Below, piece after piece: positions 23,475 through 34,589 of a stretch of 64,000 nucleotides of DNA. The stretch spans positions 5,231,947 through 5,295,946 of the forward strand of contig JADCRB010000025.1 in NCBI GenBank assembly GCA_021464245.1. The letters run 5' to 3'. The position numbers were made by a program, and so were the translations under genes. Position 1 is the first letter of the stretch. Each line of letters starts with the position of its first letter. This stretch comes from Carallia brachiata (Eukaryota; Streptophyta; Magnoliopsida; Malpighiales; Rhizophoraceae). Below the pieces are notes generated by a model. It was not told the DNA's origin. It did not search any database and saw nothing but the letters and a program-made list of their open reading frames with translations.

Positions 23475-24309
23475 TCAAAATCCACCATCGGCAAAGCCTA
23501 TGTCAGACACCAAATCTCCAATCAGAAGCCCACCAAGCAATCCTCCGAGCAAGCCAGCTCCCAATCCCATGCCAAGCTTGTTCTTCTCCGTTCGCTGCTG
23601 CACTGGTGGGTAGTACCCATATCCTCCCTGCTGCCCTGCCGGGTATCCATAACCAGGTGGCGGTGGTGGCGGATATGCATAACCAGGTGGAGGTGGCGGG
23701 GGAACGTATCCTGAAGCATATGACGGCGGATAAGCAAATCCTGCCACTGGTTCTGGTGGTGCAGCAGGCTGATTATAATAAGGACCAGGTCCGCCATAAG
23801 CTGCTGAACTAGAACCAACCATTGATGGAGGATATGCCATGACAGTTTGGCCTGGCTTGTCACCTACTTGCTGTGCTTCTGGGACAAATTTGTCACCAAA
23901 TCTATAAGAAAAGCTCAACTCACCTTGGGCTCTCCCTGAGGGTCTCCTAACTTGATAACTAACAAACTGCATGGATTTTCCGTCTCCCAAACAATCCAGG
24001 AGCTCCTTGATGGGCACGATGACCTGACCAACTTGTTTATCGCCGAGAGGCCTATCACAGCAGAGATTGAAGACGAGGTTCAGGCGGTTCTGGTGAGCCA
24101 GGGCCTCATCGACAGTGAACTTGATGGGAAAATTCCAGGTGGGGTTTGAGCCATCTTCTCGATCAACAGGCGTCTTGGTCTTTTGCTCTAGATGACGTGG
24201 ATCGCCTGAAATTGAAAACAACAGCATACACATCCATTTTGGAGAAGAGATTGACATTTTTGAGGTCCTTTGCTGAGACGACGTTGACCTCTAAGGTCCT
24301 TTGCTCCAT
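23475..24309 (-). CDS. SRC2-like C2-domain protein, copy 2 (one-base frameshift)
   Basis: Intronless SRC2-family gene starting at 24309 (MEQRTLEVNVVSAKDLKNVN). The C2 domain reads well to KMDVYAVV, where the frame breaks. It resumes in the next frame as SISGDPRH, NPTWNFPIKF, RLNLVFNLCC and QFVSYQVRRPSGRAQGEL. A run of four T (24215-24218) where three would keep the frame explains the break. As written, translation from 24309 ends at 24163. The second part has the full family tail: Pro/Tyr/Gly repeats (PPPPPPGYAYPPPP), then LGAGLLGGLLGGLLIG and DLVSD. It is the better preserved copy at its 3' end. An intron cannot explain the break because there is no room for one. It is either a sequencing error in the homopolymer or a recent null allele. 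Confidence 0.85.
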
Positions 24310-24366
24310 ATTGTCACCACAGCTGCTACGAAGAAAGAGAGATGGAGGGGTTGGAGAGAAAGAAAA

Positions 24367-24376
24367 GTTATATAGA
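24367..24376 (-). promoter_or_regulatory. TATA box of SRC2-like gene 2
   Basis: CTATATAACT on the minus strand, 58-67 bases upstream of the ATG at 24309. It predicts a 5' UTR of about 30 bases. Further up, GTGATGACTGGT (24451-24462) and a second TGATGACTGGTG (24468-24479) match the motif upstream of copy 1. Confidence 0.65.
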
Positions 24377-24479
24377 AGACTTGTCAATAATCATATTCGT
24401 GATGTGGTGAATTTTCCGTGCAAAAACAAGACTCAGGCCAGCTCTCACGGGTGATGACTGGTGGATGTGATGACTGGTG

Positions 24480-25828
24480 AATGAGATGACTTCTATGGGA
24501 CAACAAAATTCCAACCATCAATTGCATCATACGTTTTGATGCTGCCAATTGTTTTGATGTTCGTCAAATAAACTTTGGAAATTCCTCCATCCAAGTTTGT
24601 TTACAGGCCTTGATTTTCTTTATTAGAGTTTCTTTTCAATTTGAACTAGAAGAACCTTTGTTTAACTACAAGTGAATTAGAGTTCATTAATGTTTTAAGG
24701 TTTTTTTTTTTTCCAATTCCCCGTTGACCTTATGAATTGGAAACTGTGAATTGATAGATGAACTATTTGTTTGGGCGAATTTTTATTTTGATTTTTTTTT
24801 ATTAAGATAAGTATAAATTATTTATAATTTTATACTATAAAATAAGTGAGATTTATTTAAATAAAAAAATTAAAAATAATATTTAAATGATATTAAATTA
24901 CGAATTAATTTTATTAAAAAAAAGTGAAATTAACAAATACCCTTACCTAATCATAATACAACCAGTTCCGAGTGCTCGGCGCTAATTAACTAAAAAAAAA
25001 ATAAAAGAATTGGGTAGGTGCATTCGGTGGCTTCAAGGTTGTTTTTCGTTTTCCACCAAAATATTTGGTAAATCAGTGGTTTGCAGATACAGTAAAAGAA
25101 ATTATTTAAATTCTAAGATATAATTAAAGTGGTTGACTTGAAAGTAATTAAATTAGAGACGATTTATAAATTTTAGTCATTATCTCACTTCTCTCTCTTA
25201 TGTGGTAGTCTTATTACTCCTATCCAATGCCATAAAAAAAAAAAAAAAAATAGTCTTACCGTGAATGCCTTTCTTGTTGAAGTCTTGACCACGTTTTTTC
25301 GTTTGTCTGAGGACAAAGAAATGAAAATTAGCATTGGCGCGTGAAAATATATTCGAGTTATGAAAAGTCTACTATGTATTTTTAATTAGATTTCTTCTAA
25401 TAAATTTAGCGAAAGAAGACTAAAAAAATCATTAGTTCAATGTCATACCTTACTTTTCTTTTTTTCTTTTTCACTTTTTGTCCTAAATGCCACATTACAC
25501 TCTCGCGGTTCAGTTAATCACCTCTGTACTGATGTTCCGATGTTGTTTATACCCACGATCTAATTTGATTATTAATATCTAAATCAATATTTTGTTGCCA
25601 AAAAATAAAACCTAATGCCACATTATTTAATGAAAAATCACAATACGATTCAGGAAAAAAAAATCTTCTGGTATGTCCACCAAGAGACCCATTAAAAAAA
25701 GTGAGTTGAAGTAATTTTGTCGTGTAAATCAAACTTAAAAAAAAAAAGTCACATAAATCTCACAGAATGCAGTGTCGCGTCCTTATTTTGCTAATTAAAA
25801 TTTAAAATACCTAACATAAATATTTGGT

Positions 25829-25871
<43 letters not shown>

Positions 25872-27394
25872 CCAAATACCAGCCCCCAAGCATAGATGTT
25901 CAATTTGGTGAAGAGTCATCAGTCATCAGATCCATCGCTGGCCGATGGTCACCTGGCCGACCGGTCATTGGTCGTTCAAGCTGGAAGTGAACTGGCCAAT
26001 TGCGCACCATACATCCATGACAACTCTACTCTGTGCATCCAGAAAAATTTCTATTTCTAGACGTGGGGAAGTGAATGAACGAATATATTATGGAGAATTA
26101 GATTAGAGAAATGATAGCCAAACACACAAAGAGGGTACAGGAAGTAATGAGTAGAGAAAAAGCGTAACATAAATAAAGTTGATAAATAATAGACTTAAAT
26201 TATATTTATATAAACTTAAGATAAAAGAAACAAAAATAAAATATCCATTCAATCCCCTGCACTCATTGGAAAATTAGCAAAGTATTAAGTCTACTCAAAA
26301 TATTAAGTCTACTCAAAATATCTTCAAATTAAATAAGTATCATCATATAAATAAAATAAAAAAACAGAGCTGAATCTTCCCTCAATTTCGATAACATACA
26401 AATAGATATAGATGATTTCTCTAATATTCTTATTTTGTCACTCTCACCTTTTTTTCTTTCCTTTCTCTCCTTTCATAGCTGTAAGTATTTAATATTAATT
26501 TAGTGGTTAGTTTATAGTCTCTCTTAATATTCGAATAAAATTAAAATTTCAAAAAGAAAATCTTAGTCAACTAGAGTTGTATCCAACTAATTAATAATTA
26601 TTAAAAATTTTGTAGAATAAAATAAATATAAAAAATATTGAAATTTTATTATATTATTATTTCTAAACTTTTATGAAATTAAAATTGAAATTCTATAAAA
26701 ATTAATAAATGTAGTTTTCTTAAAATATTCTCACATTATTTATAACAACAATTATAGTTAGAATTTCAATTTACCATAACGTATTAAGTCAATTCATATT
26801 AACAATTATTCACATACGTTTAAAACTTAACATAATTTAAAAAAAGAAAACTTCTGAAAATAGAAAAAACTCCTAAATTCCTTATAAAATATTGTTTTTT
26901 TAAAAAAATTTAAAAATAATAATATTCAAAATTTAATTTTTCTCTTTTAAATAAAACACAAACAAGAACAATACAATTTTTTTGTAAATAGGATAAACGC
27001 AAACATTGTGCAGCCTAATAATATTTATATTTATGGTGATAATTTAATGATCCGAGAACAATCCCTTTGGTGAAAAGAAAAAAAAAAAAAAAAAACCAAG
27101 TCCTCTGTTTCTATCCACCAAAAATATGTGTCCGAGAAGAGAAGAAAGTAAAAGAAAAGAATCCACTACGTTGCCTTTGCAATTGTCGACGATTCTTTTT
27201 CAGCTGTCTCCTCCTCCTCCGCCGCCGTCTGCTCCGCCTCTTTTCAGGGTGCCCGCCACCCTCCTCCCTCTCTCCATCTCTCATTACATTTCACAAGCTT
27301 TTTGTATAACGTCACATCTCCGGAGCGGTTTCCGGTAAGTTTCTTCCAGGTTGGCGGGCGGAGTAGCTGACGTGGCGTGAAGGACAGGGGAAGG
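24480..27394. other. Intergenic region and promoter side of the carrier gene
   Basis: AT-rich DNA with a (TA)n microsatellite at 25832-25869 and a GC-richer patch with repeated GGCCGA/TGGTC words at about 25930-26010. No gene is seen. The last about 250 bases become pyrimidine-rich with CTCCTCC repeats, consistent with the 5' UTR and core promoter of the next gene. Confidence 0.5.
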
Positions 27395-30300
27395 ATGGTT
27401 TCCGCGGCAATGGAAGAGCCAGGGCACTTTAAACAGGCCGTCTTAGAGGCTGCTGCCGGTGCAATTGCCGGTGGCCTTTCACGAACCGTCACGTCGCCGC
27501 TTGATGTTATTAAGATCAGATTCCAGGTCCTGCAGCTAAATTCTCCTGCAATATTTTTATCCGTCTCAAGCACCACTACATAACTTTGCTTAAATTACAC
27601 TACAAGTAGTAACACGTTTATTCAATCATTTAACGAATTATTTAACGGCACGTGTCACTTCGAAATTCTTAAAGTGAAGATCCTAAGCGTTTTTTATCCG
27701 TTTAACGTTATTTTCGCATTGTTAATTATTACGATGAGTATTACCATAAATTTTTGTCTGGATTCAACAACTCTGTTGCTCATTTGTGTAAAATTGGGTC
27801 AGCCATTGCCCGCCACTATAAGACTGTCAACTCTTTTTAGGCCAAAGAATATAAAGTGCAGCCTGAAAATGCAGGTTTAGGCATTGCAAGTCTTGGTCTC
27901 TATTCAGCATGTAGTTGTGTGTTGATTTTCTATCTCAATTGCCTAGTACTGAGAATATAGTGAGTCATTTGTACTTGCTTCAGGTTCAGCTGGAGCCCAC
28001 GTCTACCTGAGCTTTGCTTCACGGGAACATGCATGGACCCTCGAAATACACAGGCATGCTGCAAGCAACAAAAGATATATTTAGAGAGGAAGGATTTCCA
28101 GTACGGATGTCTATGTTTTCTTTTTTGTTGCTGGATGTTAATCTGCTTGTTTGCTGTGTCATGTAATGTTTTGGTTCTGGATATGTCATAAGCGATTGAA
28201 GCTGGGTTTGTTTGACGTTTTGGGAACTTTGGGAATCCTGATTGTTTGCTTAGCAAGTGACTAGCATTATGTTTTGGAGTTGATAAAACTGTAACATGAA
28301 TTCTTGGGAGGGGCAAATAATTTTCAGATTAATTCAATGCGGTCTTAGGATGAACTTCTGTTTCTTCATTCTGAAAGTAATCTTTTCCTTTAGTTTATGT
28401 CTTTGACAGAGATCATCCTTTACAGACAACTAGTTTCTTTGGTGTGGGTGCCACTTGATAGCTTTAATGGTTTGTTTACACCATTTTTTTTTCTTTTCTT
28501 TCTTTAACATGTTCAGTCACATGAGGTCATGCTTGGAAATTTCTCTAATGGATACCTTTTGGGTGGAATTTTATGCCTTTTGCATTTTTCTTTTGTTGGT
28601 AGTTGATAATTGCTTTTTCTAGGGCTTTTGGCGTGGCAATGTCCCAGCTTTACTCATGGCTGTGCCATATACCTCCATTCAGTTTGTGGTCTTACAGAAA
28701 CTGAAAACTTTTCTTGCTGGCTCTTCTAAGAAAGGTACAAGTTAACAGATTGATTTTTCATGATTCTTTATTTTGGCAATGCTCCGGTGTTCTACTACTT
28801 CTCACAAGGGTCAATAATTTGAGTAATGGAATTGGTGCTTTCGTAATGTGAAGGTGATTATGTTATGATGATTATTTTTTTTCCCCAAAACTTATCTGGA
28901 ATCATTTTAAGTGCCCGGATTATTAACTAGTGAATGTTGCAATGATGTCCGCTGAAGCTGGGGGTCAGAGTTGTATTTGTTTCAGCTATTTTGAATATAG
29001 GCTCTTGTTTCAATTTTATACGAAATCATAATGCTGTGCAGGATATTTCTCTTTCTGGTTATGGTTCTAATTCACATAAATCCTGAATATGATCTTGTAG
29101 TAATGTCCTGTGTAAAGATGTAAAAGCATGCTAGCTTAACGAGAAATGAATTGAAGTTGATTAATTGATTTCTTTTTCTTCTCTTTTTTTTTGAATTTTC
29201 AAACGATGCAGAGGATCATGAAAAGTTGAGTCCATACGTTTATTTTGTCAGTGGATCATTAGCAGGGTGTGTAGCCACACTGGGATCATACCCTTTCGAT
29301 CAAGTGCGAACTATATTAGCTTCACAAGGTGAACCAAAGGTATAGCATATGGCTGTGGTCAATGACATGTTATCACTTTCTAAATAACTTGACATCTTCA
29401 AAAGAGCTGATAAATGCTCATGCTTCACTGCTTACGAAATCATTACTACTTTTACTGTCTACTCTAAATTTTTCCTACGCCTGTATGGCAAACTTGTTGG
29501 ATAAAGAGCATTATATGAAACTTTGTCTGGTCTTTTCTTTGAATATGTCTAGTAGGAGATTCTGTAGCTCCTTTTGTGGTGGCTCATTTGTATTCATCCA
29601 ATGACGATCATTATTTTCTTAGTTACTCCTCAAACAAGCTTAATTGTTATCAACTTTCTCTGTTCACTTGCTTGTTCAAATGAATTCACATCCTACGTTC
29701 AATGTGGGGCAAAAATGCTGTCGTTTATGAAGATGTTGCTTGCCAATGTTTTTTCTCGACTGACAAGCATGTACATTTAGGTTTATCCAACGATGAGGTC
29801 TGCATTTGCTGATATTATCAAAACCCGTGGCATCAAAGGTTTATATTCAGGATTATCACCAACATTGGTCGAAATTGTTCCTTATGCTGGCCTTCAGTTC
29901 GGTACCAATGATATGTTTAAGCACTGGGCAGTGGTAAAATTTTTGATATCCTCTGTTCATTCTTCCAAAATTTTGTCGCTACATGTTTGGAATAAGCACA
30001 CAGAAGAACTCGGATTTCATGTGATCTAGACACCAATCTGATAGGATGACAAGATAATATGTCAAGCACAAAGTTCAAGGAACTAAAACAGACAGCTTGT
30101 GTGCTATTTGTTTGGTCACCCATTGTTCCACTGTCTTGTTGTTTAGTCAAGTATTCAAGCATTTTTCAACTTCTATTAACAATTAAGATATTGTCAGAGA
30201 AGACTCAAATTATTAAAAAAGATGTTTCCAATAGCTCTCTGTTTTGAGCTTTGGTCCGCTTCCTCAAAGATTGTTTAAATCAGCATCCACTTCTTCTAAT

Positions 30301-31314
30301 TGAAGGTAGCAACACAAATTATGGCACTTAAGATACCAATCTGATCATTTTTCTTTTGTCTAGGCCTGGAATCAACGCAGGTCACCTTACATAGGCTCAA
30401 GTACTGAGCTTTCAAGCTTTCAACATTTCTTCTGTGGGTTTGCTGCTGGGACATGTGCCAAAGTTGTCTGTCATCCTCTTGATGTTGTCAAGAAAAGATT
30501 TCAAGTATGTTTCAGATTCCCTGATGATTTTTTTTTTTAATTGGGGCACAGAAATAGTAGTTAGTAATGTGAAATTTCTGGGAAATAAGGTGAATTTGTG
30601 CTCAGAGCCTCTGTCTGTGGAGTACTTTTGCCTATTTGAATTCAGTTTAGCTTATGTTTATTTTTTACAGTAAATCACTATAAAACACAAGTAGCTTGTC
30701 TGATTTGATTTTGTTAGATGCATGTGGAGAAAATGTTGCAAATTTATGCAACATTCTGGCCAATTACTTCCCATATTTCAATGGAGAACTAAATCAAACA
30801 ACCCACTCAGTCAATAAGAAGTTATACTTCCTTTTATGCATCTTTTGTTCTAGCAGTCAACAACATATGCTCTGGCTCATCAACTCAAAAGAACCCACCC
30901 AGGTTTTAAAGCCATTGTTCATTTTCCCCCCTTCCTCTTTCCACCCACTTGATATTCATGAAGTTGTGTTCTATTCTGAGTGACATTCTGTCAGTTGCAA
31001 TAATCAAGTCGTACAACTTCAAGCATCATCTCTTATTTCTTAAGCGAGTAAAGTTGTGACAAGTCATTTTGTATTTGCTGGTTGGACTGTTACAGATTGA
31101 AGGACTGCAGAGACACCCAAAATATGGTGCTCGAGTCCATCATCGAGCATATAGAAACATGTTTGATGCCTGTGTCCAAATATTGCAAGCAGAGGGTTGG
31201 GCTGGTCTTTATAAGGGAATTGTTCCTTCAACCATCAAGGCAGCACCAGCTACTGCTGTAACATTTGTAGCTTATGAAATTGTTCCCAACTGGCTGCAGT
31301 CTATTTTGACTTGA
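27395..31314 (+). CDS. TPC: Mitochondrial thiamine pyrophosphate carrier (SLC25 family), with nonsense codon
   Basis: Imports thiamine pyrophosphate across the inner mitochondrial membrane. Seven coding exons with GT-AG borders: 27395-27526, 27984-28100, 28623-28734, 29212-29339, 29781-29933, 30364-30504, 31096-31314. The joined product would be about 333 residues, the family length, with six membrane spans in three repeats. All three carrier signatures are present: PLDVIKIRF (exon 1), PFDQVRTI (exon 4) and PLDVVKKRF (exon 6). Plant-type blocks include [35 protein letters not shown] and [14 protein letters not shown] second start at 27410 (MEEPGHFKQ) fits the family N terminus equally well. 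In exon 2, VQLEPTST is followed by TGA (28008-28010) where the family has Trp. No alternative acceptor restores the frame. Either a null allele or a base error; everything else looks intact. Confidence 0.92.
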
Positions 31315-33064
31315 TTCTCATAGGATGTATTTCTCTCTCTCTCCCCCTTCTTTTTTTTTTTTTTTTTTGGTGGGATAGTATTCTGAGGTTTTCTTTTGTT
31401 TTCGGACTTGATTTGTACACATACATTGACATACAGATAGCAACATATAAAGTATATTTTTGTGATAAATTAATTATTTTGTAATTACGTTGATTGTTTT
31501 TATAATAAAAACTAATATGTTAATTTTTTGTATTATATTTTACCAATTTTATTACTAAAATGATCAAATTCGTTATAATATAAATATAAGTCCGGATATC
31601 AACGTATAGTACGAAACTTTTTTTTTTTTCTTTTTGTATTCTTGCCCGTATCTCATTCTTTTTACTTAAAAGAGAATATCAAAATGGCCCTTATACGATA
31701 AATTGGGGAACTATTTCTAGCCCCTTTAGTTTAGTGACTGCTACAGGCAAAGGATCTGATGTTTGTTGATTAGGTGAATGGCAGTTCACGGGTCACATGG
31801 TATAATATTTTAGATCCTTACAATTATAACAATTACATCCAGTTCCCACCATTGTGGCTTTTTATTGCACCATTTCCATTTGGTATCTTAACTTTGTTAA
31901 AGTATGTTGGAGAGTCTGCTGCTATTTGCCATTGCAGGCCCCATATGAAGCTCTTGATGATTGTACACCCACCATTTCGCAGGCTATCCAATGTACCATG
32001 AATAACTCGAAATTGTTAATAAATTTGCAGAAGCACGTTAGTCCAATCTAATGAAGCGTTGTAGTGCCTAGTTCGGAACCTGTCTTCCAATATGCAACAG
32101 CTAAAATCATCGAAATATGATGACTAGGCTCACAAAAACTTCTGTCTTAATAATTAAGAATAATAATATATACTACAAAATTTATATCATAAACATATTG
32201 AAATTTATAATTATAAAAAAATTGTTAATTTTTTTCTTTTTTTGGTTTAAGAGTATTAAAAAAGTTAATTTTTTTGTATAATTATAAATTTTAAAATGTT
32301 TTGTAACATAATTTTAATATATTTATCATTATTCTAAGAAGACAGCCTAGATTTTACTTGATTTAGGAATTGGAACCAACACGCAGTCCATGCTTTTTCT
32401 TTTGTTGAAATTGACGTCCAAAACCCTGGTTTTAACTCTTGTTTTCTTTCTTCTGTTCTTTTATTTCTATTACCAATTCCATTATAGTCATCCCCATTGT
32501 TTTCGCTGAGACAGAAAAATTTTAAAATAAATTGTATAATTAAATTTTTTAACTTTTTAAGCATTTTTGTGAGAAAAAATAAATTATAAAAAGAAAGATC
32601 TTGGTTTCAATTCATATTTAATTAATTAAATTAAATTCAACCGCTCTTCAAGGTAAAACTTATTTTCACTATAATCATATTTTTTTTTTGACAGAACTAC
32701 TATAATCATATTTCATTTGATTTTTTTATATATCTATTATAAATTTTAGTTGACCTTCGAGTTACAAATTTATTGAATTTTTATTTATGAATATTTGAAA
32801 TACATTTTCACAATACTAATTTAAATTAATTAGAAGTAAAAAAATTATTTATTAAATAAAATAGAAACTAAATATTTCAAATAGTCAAATATTATCTAAT
32901 TAATAATAATTAACGTCAATTTAACTAAATATTATAATTTTATTTTATTCATAAGTAACAAGACTAACGATTAATAATTCGTACAACATCAATTAACTTC
33001 AACAATTAGCAACAACTGATCCATGTCATTTGGTAATTGGACTTTCACTGCACAATGTGTCTGA

Positions 33065-33103
<39 letters not shown>

Positions 33104-33840
33104 AAAGAATTTTATCGGAATTATTGTCTAAATGAAATAAAAAGATAATTTTTTAAGATCATAATAAAATTTTTTATAATAAAAAAATAATACGGTGTAT
33201 TTTTTTTATTGTAAAAGTCTTAACAACTGTTTGCCTGTACTTTTTTCTCACGAGGAAACGGGAAATTCCACGTGGCTGAATATGAAAAACCCCACGTTTT
33301 AGGCTTCGGTTATGTCCTTCTGTGGGGGCAGTTTGCTGCCCGACCCCGACTCTGACTCGATTGTCCTTCCTGTCCCTTTTTTTCTCTTTCCTCGTTTTTT
33401 TTTTTTCTAATTTTCTAATGCAATCCCACGCCCAGGTGGTTAGTTATTTCAGTTAATCATTATCCGTCTTACTCCGTCTTTGTTAGATCAACTAAACAAA
33501 TGAGTTTTAAGGCAAATGCAGAGTCGTATCCATCCTTGTTATTTACCCAAAAAAACAAAAACACATCGCATCCATCCTATTAAGTCTTGAGTGTCCCTGG
33601 ACTTAGGCTCACAGAAACTTTGATCTGATGCAACCGCTCCCAATGATGTACTTGCCGTCTTGCACAATAAATTAAGACAGGTTGGAATTTTTTTTTTCTT
33701 GGAAAATATTTTGGTAGAATTTTGAAATCAAATGACATTAGCTATTGAATAACTAAATTTAAAATAAATAAATAAATAAATTATTAAATATCGTCGAATG
33801 TAACAGGAAAACTATTTTCTTAGTTTTATGTTTGTATTCT
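31315..33840. other. Intergenic region between convergent genes
   Basis: Lies between the 3' ends of the carrier gene and the SANT-domain gene. It contains a (GA)n microsatellite of about 16 units (33069-33101), several A/T tracts and no recognisable frame. A candidate polyadenylation signal for the minus-strand gene (AATAAA on the minus strand) is at 33846-33851. Confidence 0.5.
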
Positions 33841-34589
33841 AATAACTTTATTCTTCTTGCATGGCCTTTTTTCTGCTTAATAACGATATACTTGCCTCGA
33901 CTCACATGAGACAACCTTCGGTTTGAATCTCCATTTCTCCCTCTCCGCCCTTCAGGGAAGAGAGAAAATAAAGGAATTATAGCCATTCACCAATCACCAC
34001 AAAGTTGGGGATGACAAGAATCAAGAAAAAAGTTTCTTTTGTTTGGGTCTAGTCTTGTTGAACGGAAGAACTATAATTTGCAAGCAAACATTTTCTTCTT
34101 CCAGATCTTTTGACAGATGCCACTTACCTCTCATGCTGCTTTTGTTCTCGTAAAGACAGCACCTGGAAAGTCTGTAACACCATTGTGTTTGTGTAGCCCT
34201 TTTGCAATTAGCACCTGAAGCCATCCATGCTGCAGCGGCAAGAAAGGTAAAGGACACCCCCTTGCGGCAAGGGATCCTTCAGCACGAGGTGGCATTCTTC
34301 CAGAGGTTTGAGCAGTACAAAAATGTCCGAACCGAAATCCATTTCCAGGTTCAGATTGACCATTTATCAACCGACGACGAATCTTGGAGCCCGAGAGTGG
34401 TACCCTTTCCTCTCGAATCAAACTTCAAGCAAGTTCAGTTGAAAAGGGTCATTCTTCCATTTCTGTACATTGCTAGCAAGACAAAGATGTCGGAAGGCAA
34501 TTATTCAGCATCCAACAAATCTTGTAGGACAAGATTGGGAACTCGTTTTCTCGAGAAATCAAAACTCGCGCTTGCTGAGCATGCCAACA

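Noticed and set aside
27984..28060. Alternative acceptors to skip the TGA in carrier exon 2
   Set aside because: The AG sites after the TGA (near 28011, 28050 and 28060) all shift the frame and remove conserved residues. Nuclear transcripts are not edited to fix a TGA in plants.
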